Assembly (NCBI GenBank): GCA_025996895.1
Contig: BNTW01000003.1
Span: 1 to 64,000 of the forward strand
Length of the DNA stretch: 64,000 nucleotides
Origin: Bacteroidia bacterium
Lineage (GTDB): Bacteria; Bacteroidota; Bacteroidia; Bacteroidales; Azobacteroidaceae
Direction of reading: 5' to 3'
This document shows positions 46,300 through 54,733 of this stretch, piece by piece. Under the pieces are notes generated by a model that did no database searches, was not told the origin of the DNA, and worked only from the letters and a program-made list of their open reading frames with translations. Positions within the stretch are counted from its first letter, which is position 1; every line of letters begins with the position of its first letter. The position numbers and the translations under genes were made by a program.

Positions 46300-47735
46300 A
46301 CTTTTATATTCTTAAACCGCGATACGGCAATAATAATTAACACCAATGTGCCCAAAACAATACTCCATCCGAAAAGTTCTCGCAGAGCAACGACAAGTGA
46401 GGAATGAGTAATTATTTCAGCTTCCAATGCCCGCGTATAAATCGCATCGCCGAACGGTGCACCGATACCTGTACGGATAAGTCCCAAAACACACAACACC
46501 TGAAAATAGTTTTTGAACGGTGCGGTCGCCTGCGCATAAACCGTCAGGGCAATGAAGACAACAACGTGTCCGAAACCACAGCAAACAAGCGGAAGATACA
46601 GTTTTTCAATATTCGTGTAAGGGGTTATCAGCCAATACATTTGGATAACATACAGCACAATAAACGATATTCCCACAAAAGTTACGAGCTTATGATGCCA
46701 TTTCAATTGAGTAAGCGCGTACCACGAAAACAATGCACCGATCAACATTCCCGTAAGATCAAACCAATAGAGATTGACGGTATTGAGTTGGTCGAAGTGC
46801 AGAACGGCGTCAGTAAAAGTATTTTGTAAAACCTGTTGCGAAGATAAAAGAATATCCAAAAACAGGAACAACACCAGGAGATTCAACAAATTACGTGTAT
46901 TGAAAGCATTCAGTTCGATAAAAGGGTGTCGAATGTGCCTTATTCGCAATAGATTGGCAGCTAATGCTAACAACGAAATGCCTGTCGCTGCGCGAATATA
47001 GGGTGAATGAAACCAATCCATTTGTTCGCCGTATTGTGTCACAAAAATGGCCGAAAGAATAAAAATCGACCACAAAACCATTCCGAGCCAATCCACGCTG
47101 TATAATAACATCTTGGGCATCGGACGAAATGGTTTCATGAGTACAAATGCTCCCAAAACGACCACAAGCAGCAGTCCGATTGCGAAATAATGAATGTAAT
47201 GCCAACTGTAATAATACATTATGTAACTTGCAGCAATATCGAAAACGTGTATCAAGCCGAGCACCACGAAAAACACAAACGAAAGAAATACGGCGTAATT
47301 GTGCGTCGGCGCGATTTTCGGCAAGACAGACGAAAAACATTCAAACGTGCCGAATAATCGGAAAAATCCGGCCACAAAACAAAGTACAACCAGCACAGGA
47401 AAGGATTGCACGTGTGGCACAATCAGGTTTATCGCTATTAAAACCGAAGCGGCAATCACTAAGCAGGTGCGATTGGTAAAGCGGAATTTTAGTCGAAACG
47501 CTAACGGGAAATACATCGTCAACCCGACAAGCACGGCATTTCCCATCATTCTCACGTCGTCGGGTGTAAGCGATAAACTACCGGACATTTGACTCATAGC
47601 ACAAAAATACATTCCGTTGGAAAACTGAAAACAAATCAGAAACAGCATATAAATCCAAAAACGCAAGCTGTCGGGCACAAATTCCTGAAAGGACATAAAA
47701 CGGAAAGGCGTATTATTGTGTTGCATATTTATCAT
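46293..47735 (-). CDS. MFS multidrug efflux transporter, EmrB/DHA2-like
   Basis: An inner-membrane protein of about 480 residues with 12-14 predicted helices. The family fit comes from topology and from its position after an EmrA-like adaptor; the classic MFS loop motifs are weak, as in many Bacteroidota members. It exports an unknown small molecule through the EmrA-like and TolC-like partners. Three nearby ATGs are possible (47753, 47735, 47726), all overlapping the end of the adaptor gene. Confidence 0.78.
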   Translation of the reverse strand: MINMQHNNTPFRFMSFQEFVPDSLRFWIYMLFLICFQFSNGMYFCAMSQMSGSLSLTPDDVRMMGNAVLVGLTMYFPLAFRLKFRFTNRTCLVIAASVLIAINLIVPHVQSFPVLVVLCFVAGFFRLFGTFECFSSVLPKIAPTHNYAVFLSFVFFVVLGLIHVFDIAASYIMYYYSWHYIHYFAIGLLLVVVLGAFVLMKPFRPMPKMLLYSVDWLGMVLWSIFILSAIFVTQYGEQMDWFHSPYIRAATGISLLALAANLLRIRHIRHPFIELNAFNTRNLLNLLVLFLFLDILLSSQQVLQNTFTDAVLHFDQLNTVNLYWFDLTGMLIGALFSWYALTQLKWHHKLVTFVGISFIVLYVIQMYWLITPYTNIEKLYLPLVCCGFGHVVVFIALTVYAQATAPFKNYFQVLCVLGLIRTGIGAPFGDAIYTRALEAEIITHSSLVVALRELFGWSIVLGTLVLIIIAVSRFKNIKVY

Positions 47736-48759
47736 AGATTTTACACTCCACATTCATACCCGAATTCACCCGTGACAAAATTTCACTATCATTGTTTTCC
47801 GTAAAAACAATTTTAACGGGAATACGCTGTTCGGTTTTCACAAAATTGCCAACAGCATTGTCGTGCGAATGAGGCGAATATTCTGCACCGGTGGCGTTGG
47901 AAATCGCAACGACTTCACCTTCAAAGTGCGTGTTGGGGAAAGCGTCAATCGTAATATCCGCGCGACTACCGATTTGTATGTGTTTGAGTTGCGTTTCGCG
48001 ATAGTTGGCGAGCACCCATTTATCCTTGCTATCCACTACCGAAAGCAGGTTTTGACCGGGCATAACGAGTTCACCCACCTGAATGGTTTTGCGTGAAGTG
48101 TAGCTGTCGCAGGGCGCGAGAATAACGGTGTAGGACAAATTCAATTCCGCCAAATCCAATGCTGCACGGCAAACTTCAATGTTCGCGTCGTTTTGGGCAA
48201 GGCGTTGTGTTTGTTCGTCTTTCGTTAATTGGGTGGATTGTTTTTGCCGTTGTATGGTTTCCAATTTTGCCCGAAGCGATTCATATTGCGTTTTCACGGC
48301 GTCAAATTGCTGGCGCGTAACGGCGTCGTTTTCCAGCAGTTTTTTATAGCGGTTGTAATCATTTTCCGCATTGGCGAGCAATACCTCTATTTCTTCAATA
48401 CTCGCGTCGGTAACCGATAGATTGTTCGCTGTAGTAGAAATCGTTGTTCCTCTGGCCAATTTGTCCGCCAAAGCATTTTGATAATCGGCGTTTGCCTGTG
48501 CCAACCGCAAACGAAATTCACTGTCTTCAATCACTACGAGTGTGTCCCCTTTGCGGACAAATTGGAACTCGTCAAAGCGCACTTCCTTGATAAACCCTTG
48601 CACACGGCTGCTCACTTCCACCATATTTTGGCGAATTTGCGCGTTATTGGTATATTCGCCGCCAATATGGATAAACAGTGAGGCAATCCATGCTAAACCG
48701 CACACAATCAGCGCAATGATAACGACATTGGCCAAGACTTTCTTTTGTTTCTTATTCAT
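47713..48759 (-). CDS. Membrane fusion protein, EmrA/HlyD-like
   Basis: A 348-residue periplasmic adaptor with one N-terminal helix (about 9-30). The split biotinyl-lipoyl domain (VSSRVQGFIKEVRFDEFQFV ... APCDSYTSRKTIQVGELV) is separated by a long coiled-coil hairpin (about 85-205). The EmrA-typical YTNNAQIRQN follows the helix. It links the MFS pump to the TolC-like channel, whose gene lies upstream and overlaps by 4 bases. Confidence 0.87.
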   Translation of the reverse strand: MNKKQKKVLANVVIIALIVCGLAWIASLFIHIGGEYTNNAQIRQNMVEVSSRVQGFIKEVRFDEFQFVRKGDTLVVIEDSEFRLRLAQANADYQNALADKLARGTTISTTANNLSVTDASIEEIEVLLANAENDYNRYKKLLENDAVTRQQFDAVKTQYESLRAKLETIQRQKQSTQLTKDEQTQRLAQNDANIEVCRAALDLAELNLSYTVILAPCDSYTSRKTIQVGELVMPGQNLLSVVDSKDKWVLANYRETQLKHIQIGSRADITIDAFPNTHFEGEVVAISNATGAEYSPHSHDNAVGNFVKTEQRIPVKIVFTENNDSEILSRVNSGMNVECKIYDKYATQ

Positions 48760-50051
48760 AATGTTCCTGAAATGTATTTGAGTTTGTAATAATTGTAAAT
48801 AATATTGATTTTCGCATTAATTGCCTGTAATTCGGCATCTAACTTTTGCGAAGCGGCATCGAGTAAATCGGTAATCAATGCTAAATCATTGTCGTAGCGA
48901 TAAGCAATGACATTGTAGTTTTGCGATGCCAATTCTACGCTTTTCTCTTTGGTTTCGAGCAAGGTAAACGCCTCTTTGTAATGCACAAACGCTTCCTCTA
49001 ACGCAAGTGCTATTTGTTCTTCGGCAACAATTTTCTCTTCTCCCGCTCGCTTCACGGCCAACTGATTGGCTCGTATTTTCACACCCGATTTGTAAAGATT
49101 GCCGAGATTGTATTTTATGCCGACACCTACCGCCCAATAGTTGAAATTTTTGTTAAGCGCGGGAATTTCAATCGTAACAGGCCCATTGAGATAATCACCT
49201 GCAAACAGGGCGATTTGCGGCAGGCGTTCGGCGTATGTTATTTTTTCGGCGTGTTTGGCAATTTTTTCCGATTTTTCTGCCATTTGTACCGATAATGTGT
49301 TTGTTGCGGCGGGTTGTAAGGGCGTTGCGCGCAACGCCTCTACCATGGTTTCCGGTACAATGATAATGTCCGAAGTCAATCCTACCGCTGTTGTCAGTTG
49401 ATTGTTTAACAACGTCATTGCATTTTGCAGTTGAATTTTATTATAATTCAAATTTTGCAGTTGCAGTTCATAGCGTGTGATGTCGTTTTGTAAAGCTATT
49501 CCTTCCTTCAACCGCACGCGCATATTTTCCAACACCTTTTGCGTTTGCGTGATATTGCTTTCAAATACTTGTAATTGATTTTGTAACTTGCACAATTCCA
49601 GGTAATTACCTGCAATCAAAAAGCGTACTTCCTGGCGATTGCGTTCGGCATTCAGGTTGGCGATCTGCTGTTGCAATTCGGCGATTTTCACGCCATTTCG
49701 GATTGCCCCGCCTGCAAAAATCACTTGCGAAACTTCCATTGCAAAATTATTGCCGAAATGCGGAATAGGTGTGACGAACGAATGGGAAAAATTCCGGTCT
49801 GTAATCGTGCCGTTGCCGTTGTAAATCAATGATAACGAGGCATCAATCGACGGAAGATAAGCATTTTTTGCTGTTTTGATACCCGCTTCGGCTTCTGAAA
49901 TGGCGGTAGTATATGCCCGGATACTGCGGTTGTTCTCGTCGGCCAATCGAAACAATTCGTTGATGGAAAACGCACGGTTTTCCGTTTGTGCATACAAACT
50001 TGATAAACATAGCGTTATAAACGACGCTATGAGAAAATAGAATTTACTCAT
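48756..50051 (-). CDS. TolC-family outer membrane efflux protein
   Basis: A 431-residue protein with a signal peptide (ending SSLYAQ) and two long alpha-helical repeats of the OEP family, rich in coiled-coil (AEAGIKTAKNAYLPSIDASL near the start of the first repeat). It forms the outer membrane exit of the EmrAB-like pump encoded downstream. It is the first structural gene of the operon, behind a 28-codon leader ORF. Confidence 0.87.
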   Translation of the reverse strand: MSKFYFLIASFITLCLSSLYAQTENRAFSINELFRLADENNRSIRAYTTAISEAEAGIKTAKNAYLPSIDASLSLIYNGNGTITDRNFSHSFVTPIPHFGNNFAMEVSQVIFAGGAIRNGVKIAELQQQIANLNAERNRQEVRFLIAGNYLELCKLQNQLQVFESNITQTQKVLENMRVRLKEGIALQNDITRYELQLQNLNYNKIQLQNAMTLLNNQLTTAVGLTSDIIIVPETMVEALRATPLQPAATNTLSVQMAEKSEKIAKHAEKITYAERLPQIALFAGDYLNGPVTIEIPALNKNFNYWAVGVGIKYNLGNLYKSGVKIRANQLAVKRAGEEKIVAEEQIALALEEAFVHYKEAFTLLETKEKSVELASQNYNVIAYRYDNDLALITDLLDAASQKLDAELQAINAKINIIYNYYKLKYISGTL

Positions 50052-50130
50052 AAAGATTTGTTATAAAAATGAATTAAAATGAAAGGAACTTGCGGGTCAG
50101 TCCGCCATGACATTCAGTCATAGGAAAAGA

Positions 50131-50217
50131 TTAAATTCTTGGTGCGAAAGGATAAACATCGCCCCAAGGAAATACTATGGGTGACGGAAGTGCTCTATAA
50201 ATTGAAACAATAGTCAT
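50131..50217 (-). CDS. Putative 28-residue leader peptide of the efflux operon
   Basis: An ATG-started ORF on the minus strand reads MTIVSIYRALPSPIVFPW, then GDVYPFAPRI and a TAA stop. It lies between the -7 element at 50238-50245 and the tolC start at 50051, ending 79 bases before tolC. It has five prolines, four aromatic residues and no hydrophobic anchor. Short translated leaders ahead of efflux genes often control them by ribosome stalling, and the Pro-rich makeup would suit that. Conservation has not been tested and I do not recognise the peptide. Confidence 0.45.
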   Translation of the reverse strand: MTIVSIYRALPSPIVFPWGDVYPFAPRI

Positions 50218-50237
50218 TCGATACGTTTTTCGGGGTA

Positions 50238-50245
50238 CAAAAGTA
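50238..50245 (-). promoter_or_regulatory. -7 promoter element (TACTTTTG) for the efflux operon
   Basis: A full TAnnTTTG match on the minus strand. The predicted transcript has a leader of about 180 bases before tolC, with the small ORF starting about 15 bases into it. A short dyad (ATGAC-TGAAT-GTCAT, 50107-50121) lies between the ORF and tolC. Confidence 0.6.
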
Positions 50246-50271
50246 CAACTGATTTTTGAATTTTCCAAAAA

Positions 50272-51120
50272 TCAGTCAAAAATCCCGGACAATTTGGCCG
50301 CCAATTCTTCGCCTCGCAGGTTTTTAGCGATAATCACACCGTTTGGGTCTAACAGCAGATTTTTAGGAATGGAAAAAATCTGATATTGAACAGCCACCGC
50401 GTTTTGCCAGCCGTTCAGGTCGGAAACTTGCGGCCATGTTAATTGGTCTTTAGCAATAGCGTTCAGCCAGGCCTGCTTATTATTATCAAGCGAAACACCC
50501 AGAATTTCAAAGTTTTTATCTTTGTATTTTTGGTAACTCCGAACAACATGCGGGTTTTCGCGCCGGCAGGGACCACACCAACTTGCCCAGAAATCAATCA
50601 GCAAATATTTTCCCCGAAAATCAGTCAAGTGGACAGGTTTATTGTTTGTGTCTTTTTGCGTAAAATCGGGCGCGATTGCACCGACAGCTGTTGCCATTTG
50701 AGATTGAAGCTGTTTCGCCAATGCTTTGCCGCTTTCCTGATTTTGAAGTTCCGGACTTAAGCCTTTCAGCAAAGCGATGTATTCGGCCGGATTTTCCGAC
50801 TGCTGATTCAATTCCGCCAATATTCCCAAACTGACTTGCGAATTGGGATTGTTTTTGACAAAAGTAATATAGCTGTTTTTCAGTTCCGTTTGAAGAACTT
50901 CGTAGCGGGCTTCGATATTGGAAGCAAATGTTTCATCTTCGGTTTTTTCTTTCGGCGCGTTCTGATATTCTTCAATCAAAAGCCGGAGTTTGGTAACGAC
51001 CGGTGCGATCGCCTCGCTCAATCGTTGCTGGTCTTCGTCCAATTTGGAAAGATTAGACGTATTTTGCGCACAAGCGGCATAAGAAATAAAACAAGCGAAT
51101 AATACAATGATTTTCTTCAT
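50272..51120 (-). CDS. TlpA-family thiol-disulfide oxidoreductase
   Basis: A 282-residue exported protein with a signal peptide ending near YAACAQ (a lipoprotein cysteine at residue 17 is possible). A helical N-terminal region (about 25-140) precedes an AhpC/TSA-type thioredoxin domain with WASWCGPCRREN (Cys182, Cys185) and the cis-proline in FSIPKNLLLD. It should act in the periplasm in disulfide reduction or cytochrome maturation. Its promoter is at 51143-51150. It is convergent with nothing and not linked to the efflux operon, which has its own promoter. Confidence 0.85.
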   Translation of the reverse strand: MKKIIVLFACFISYAACAQNTSNLSKLDEDQQRLSEAIAPVVTKLRLLIEEYQNAPKEKTEDETFASNIEARYEVLQTELKNSYITFVKNNPNSQVSLGILAELNQQSENPAEYIALLKGLSPELQNQESGKALAKQLQSQMATAVGAIAPDFTQKDTNNKPVHLTDFRGKYLLIDFWASWCGPCRRENPHVVRSYQKYKDKNFEILGVSLDNNKQAWLNAIAKDQLTWPQVSDLNGWQNAVAVQYQIFSIPKNLLLDPNGVIIAKNLRGEELAAKLSGIFD

Positions 51121-51142
51121 GCTGTAACTGCTTTTGAGGGAA

Positions 51143-51150
51143 CAAATATA
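51143..51150 (-). promoter_or_regulatory. -7 promoter element (TATATTTG) for the TlpA gene
   Basis: A full TAnnTTTG match on the minus strand, 23 bases before the start codon at 51120. Confidence 0.6.
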
Positions 51151-51199
51151 AGGAAAATAAATTTATATGCAAAAAAGATTAGGTTTATTTATTTTCCTA

Positions 51200-51207
51200 T
51201 ATCTTTG
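51200..51207 (+). promoter_or_regulatory. -7 promoter element (TATCTTTG) before the broken T9SS gene
   Basis: A full TAnnTTTG match 28 bases before the ATG of the decayed gene at 51235. The promoter appears intact although the gene is not. Confidence 0.55.
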
Positions 51208-51234
51208 TACCAATAATCAAATTTGACATTATTA

Positions 51235-51991
51235 ATGAAAAAGAAATGTTTTTTAGCGTTTATATTAACGCTTCTGGTCACTCGCTAGGTATTGGCAGTA
51301 CCTGCAACTCCTTATCCTGTAAGTTATAAGCAGCCATATTGGCCGATTCCAAAATGTAAATAATTGGCAAAAAGCTACTATTTCCTTTTATCCATGGACG
51401 GATATGCTTCGTTTTCTGTTTGTATGGCATAATGATAATGCAGGACAAATACAGCCTCCTGTTGCGATAGATAACATTCAGATTCAGAGAAGTGAGCCGT
51501 ATGATGCTACGCTTAACAGCCTGAAAGTGAGCCAGGGAACTTTGTCGCCGGCTTTCAATCCACAGCAATATAAATATACGGTAGATGTAGCCGGAAATGT
51601 AAGTACAATCTATCTGGAAGCAATACCGAATAATTCCAGAGCCGCCATTATAGGTGCTAATGAGTATTTTGAATTGAATAAAGGTGCTAATACGTTCAAC
51701 ATTCTGGTAATATCGGAAGATTGGAATTACATAAATACCTATAAAGTTGTTGTTAATCGGGGAAATGTAGGTATTGACAGTCCGGAAGCCGGCACATTCA
51801 ATGTATATCCTAATCCTACGTCAGGGATAGTCTATATTGAAAATCCGGCCGGAACGGAAATACAACTTTATAACTCATTGGGTGAATTAATTTTTAAAAC
51901 AAAGGAAAATCAAATCGATTTATCTGGTTATCTCAACGGCGTGTATGTATTGCGTTCGGGCGGAAATATTGTGAAAGTGATAAAGAAATGA
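51235..51991 (+). pseudogene. Broken T9SS cargo protein with cadherin-like beta-sandwich domain
   Basis: An ATG-started signal peptide (MKKKCFLAFILTLLVTR) is stopped by TAG at 51286. In another frame, from about 51324, the sequence resumes as a secreted-protein domain (FQNVNNWQKATISFYPWTD ... FVWHNDNAGQIQPPVAIDNI). A cadherin-like beta-sandwich domain follows (DATLNSLKVSQGTLSPAFNP), then a T9SS sorting domain (FNVYPNPTSGIVYIENPAG ... KVIKK) ending with TGA at 51989. The signal peptide and the body are out of frame and close together, so a frameshift and a large internal deletion are likely. From its first ATG (51404) the body alone could make 195 residues, but without a signal peptide. Confidence 0.7.
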
Positions 51992-52045
51992 TGAAAAATA
52001 CAGTCAATAATGCAGAATAAATTTGCATGCAAACCAAATAGTTTA

Positions 52046-52053
52046 TACTTTTG
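52046..52053 (+). promoter_or_regulatory. -7 promoter element (TACTTTTG) for the nuo operon
   Basis: A full TAnnTTTG match 20 bases before the nuoA ATG at 52074, chosen as the start partly because of this element. No other strong promoter is seen within the operon. Confidence 0.6.
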
Positions 52054-52073
52054 CGGTCGAATTTAATGACGCT

Positions 52074-52427
52074 ATGAGTAATTCTGCATTGTTTTTGGTC
52101 GTTCTATTGACGGCTGTTGTCATGGTGGTCGCCGCGCTGATTATAGCGTGGTTGCTGGCCCCGAAATCGAATAATCCTCTCAAAGGAGAGCCTTACGAAT
52201 GCGGTATTCCGACACGAGGCACGTCCTGGACACAGTTTAAGGTGGGTTATTATCTATTTGCCATCTTGTATTTGGTCTTCGATGTGGAAACGGTTTTGCT
52301 GTTCCCTTGGGCAACCAAAATGATTGATTTAGGTGTGCAAGGTTTGGTGTGTATGGCGTTCTTTTTTGTCATCCTCACGTTTGGTTTGGCTTATGCTTGG
52401 AAGAAAGGAGCTTTGAAATGGAAGTAA
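52074..52427 (+). CDS. nuoA: NADH-quinone oxidoreductase subunit A
   Basis: A 117-residue membrane subunit with three helices. The family signature PYECGIPTRG is present (about 40-49), followed by FKVGYYLFAILYLVFDVETV. The upstream extension of the frame crosses the promoter, so the ATG at 52074 is preferred. It overlaps nuoB by 10 bases. It helps form the quinone-site junction of complex I. Confidence 0.9.
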   Translation: MSNSALFLVVLLTAVVMVVAALIIAWLLAPKSNNPLKGEPYECGIPTRGTSWTQFKVGYYLFAILYLVFDVETVLLFPWATKMIDLGVQGLVCMAFFFVILTFGLAYAWKKGALKWK

Positions 52428-53065
52428 AAGACATTAAGATTAAAAACATGGCAACGGAGGATTTCAAAGACAATGAATACCTCGAAGAATATGTGAAAGA
52501 GTTGCGCGCTAACGGTGTGAATATCGTGATTGCCAAGTTGGATGATCTGATTAATTGGGGACGTTCCAATTCGGTTTGGCCGCTGACGTTCGCCACCAGT
52601 TGTTGCGGTATCGAATTTATGTGTCTGGGGGCAGCACGTTACGATTTTGCGCGTTTCGGCTGGGAAGTTACCCGTAATAGTCCGCGTCAGGCCGATGTGG
52701 TGTTCTGTTGCGGAACGATTGTGCATAAAATGGCACCGGTCTTGAAACGCTTATACGACCAGATGGCTGAGCCGAAATATGTCATGGCTTTCGGAAGTTG
52801 TGCAATTAGCGGCGGACCATTCAAAAGTTCATACCATACGGTGATGGGCGTAGATAAAATTATTCCGGTCGATGTGTATATCCCCGGTTGTCCGCCTCGT
52901 CCCGATGCTATGATTTACGGCATGATGCAGTTGGCACGGAAAATCAAAATGCAGGATTTTTTTAAATTACCGAAGCAGCCGAATCCAATTGGAAACAACG
53001 AACCCGTAGAAACGGGGCATGCCCCGTCTCTACCAACGGAAACAAAGGAAGGAGGCGACCAATGA
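52418..53065 (+). CDS. nuoB: NADH-quinone oxidoreductase subunit B
   Basis: A 215-residue peripheral subunit that binds cluster N2, the last [4Fe-4S] centre before quinone. The ligands are in TSCCGIEF (adjacent Cys pair), FGSCAISGG and YIPGCPPRPD. The C-terminus (about 196-215) is unusual: EPVETGHAPSLPTETKEGGD is encoded partly by a 28-base palindrome (53006-53033). It overlaps nuoA by 10 and nuoCD by 4 bases. Confidence 0.92.
   Translation: MEVKDIKIKNMATEDFKDNEYLEEYVKELRANGVNIVIAKLDDLINWGRSNSVWPLTFATSCCGIEFMCLGAARYDFARFGWEVTRNSPRQADVVFCCGTIVHKMAPVLKRLYDQMAEPKYVMAFGSCAISGGPFKSSYHTVMGVDKIIPVDVYIPGCPPRPDAMIYGMMQLARKIKMQDFFKLPKQPNPIGNNEPVETGHAPSLPTETKEGGDQ
53006..53033. repeat. Palindromic repeat inside the nuoB 3' end
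   Basis: GTAGAAACGGGGCAT faces ATGCCCCGTCTCTAC: a 28-base palindrome with one mismatched pair. It resembles GTAGAGACGGGGCATGCC-type dispersed repeats seen between genes in Bacteroidota. Here it is read as protein (VETGHAPSL) in frame with nuoB. Confidence 0.75.
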
Positions 53066-54699
53066 AAATAATTGATGAACTACTTGGACAACTGCCTTTT
53101 GCAACAATTGAGCTAAAAGATAAAACTTATACGGTTTCCGTTCCGAAAGAGAAACTTTACAAAACGGCTTCTTATTTAAAGAATAATCCGCTGTTGTCGT
53201 TCGATTTCCTGATGGATATTATCGGAATGGATTACGGCGACACATTGGGCGTTATCTATTATTTGTCTTCAACCCGGTTTCCTTCTTATATTATTGCGTT
53301 AAAAACAACGACGGACGACCGCGAAAATCCGCTGCTGGCTTCGATTTCCGACCTTTGGGAATCAGCCGGATTGTATGAACGTGAAGTGCATGACTTTTTG
53401 GGTATCACGTTTGTGAACAATCCCGACATGCGCCGGTTGTTTTTGCGTCAGGATTGGAAAGGCTATCCGCTGCGGAAAGATTATGACGCTAGCCCCGAAC
53501 TAAATCCTGTGCCGTTGTGTAACGAGGATTTGGAAGACATGGAAAATATGCCGGTAACGGAAATATCGGTAGAAGGCGAACGCTTGGAACATCACCGCAA
53601 ACTGTTTGAAGCAGAGGATTATGTAGTGAATTTCGGCCCGCAACACCCCGCTACTCACGGCGTACTTCATTTGCGTGTAGCGTTGGACGGTGAAATGATT
53701 AAAAAAATCGACCCAAATTTTGGCTATATCCATCGCGGTATCGAAAAAATGTGCGAAGCCTACACTTATCCGCAAATTTTGCACTTGACCGACAGGCTCG
53801 ATTATCTTTCGGGAACAATCAACCGTCACGGTACTTGTTTGGCAGTGGAAAAAGGTCTTGAATTGGAAGTGCCCGAACGTGCGCATTATATCCGCACGAT
53901 TATCGACGAATTGACCCGTATTGCTTCCCACTTGTTGGGTTGGGGCTGTATGGCGATGGATATGGGCTCGATTACCGCGTTTGTGTATGGCATGCGCGAC
54001 CGCGAGAAAATCATGGATATTTTCGAGGAAACTTGCGGCGGCCGTCTGATGGCGAATTACAGTGTGATTGGCGGTGTGATGAATGATATTCATCCGAATT
54101 TCCAACGCAAAGTCAAAGAATTTATTCCCTATATGCGGAAGATGTTGAAAGAACATCATTTACTGTTCACCGGCAATCCGATTGCCCGCGACCGCATGGA
54201 AGGGGTAGGGTATTTGAGCAAGGAACAGGCGATTTCGTTGGGTGCGACCGGGCCAACCGGACGCGCTTCGGGATGGAGCAACGACATCCGGAAGGTTGAG
54301 CCGTATGCTGCTTACCGCCACGCCGATTTCAAAGAAATGTTGCGCACAGACGGTTTGACGTTTGACCGGTACATTATCCGTTTGGATGAAATCGAAGAAT
54401 CGTTGAAGATTTTGGAACAATTGATAGACAATATTCCGGGTGGGGCGTATGCTGCTAAAACAAAGGCGATTATCAAACTTCCCGAAGGCGAGTTTTACCA
54501 ACGGGTGGAAGGTGCGCGCGGCGAATTTGATGTTTATATCAACAGTCGTGGCGATAAATATCCTTACCGCGTGAAATTCCGTTCGCCGTGTATGACGTTG
54601 GTGAACACTTTGAAGGCGATTGCGGTTGACACAAAAGTCGCGGACTTGATAATGTTGGGCGGCTCATTAGATTATGTTGTACCATGTATTGACAGATAG
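53062..54699 (+). CDS. nuoCD: NADH-quinone oxidoreductase fused subunits C and D
   Basis: A 545-residue fusion. Residues about 1-150 are NuoC (30-kDa subunit: LYEREVHDFLGITFVNNPDM, ending GYPLRKDY). Residues about 183-545 are NuoD (49-kDa): NFGPQHPATHGVLHLRV, GYIHRGIEKM, DRLDYLS and a C-terminus ending LGGSLDYVVPCIDR, which forms the quinone cavity. The fusion is common in Bacteroidota. It starts in an ATGA overlap with nuoB. Confidence 0.92.
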   Translation: MKIIDELLGQLPFATIELKDKTYTVSVPKEKLYKTASYLKNNPLLSFDFLMDIIGMDYGDTLGVIYYLSSTRFPSYIIALKTTTDDRENPLLASISDLWESAGLYEREVHDFLGITFVNNPDMRRLFLRQDWKGYPLRKDYDASPELNPVPLCNEDLEDMENMPVTEISVEGERLEHHRKLFEAEDYVVNFGPQHPATHGVLHLRVALDGEMIKKIDPNFGYIHRGIEKMCEAYTYPQILHLTDRLDYLSGTINRHGTCLAVEKGLELEVPERAHYIRTIIDELTRIASHLLGWGCMAMDMGSITAFVYGMRDREKIMDIFEETCGGRLMANYSVIGGVMNDIHPNFQRKVKEFIPYMRKMLKEHHLLFTGNPIARDRMEGVGYLSKEQAISLGATGPTGRASGWSNDIRKVEPYAAYRHADFKEMLRTDGLTFDRYIIRLDEIEESLKILEQLIDNIPGGAYAAKTKAIIKLPEGEFYQRVEGARGEFDVYINSRGDKYPYRVKFRSPCMTLVNTLKAIAVDTKVADLIMLGGSLDYVVPCIDR

Positions 54700-54733
54700 T
54701 CAATTATGAATTAAAAATTACGAATTACAATAT

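Noticed and set aside
52023..52073. Upstream start of nuoA that would add 17 residues
   Set aside because: The extension contains the -7 promoter element (52046-52053). NuoA proteins normally begin near the ATG at 52074.
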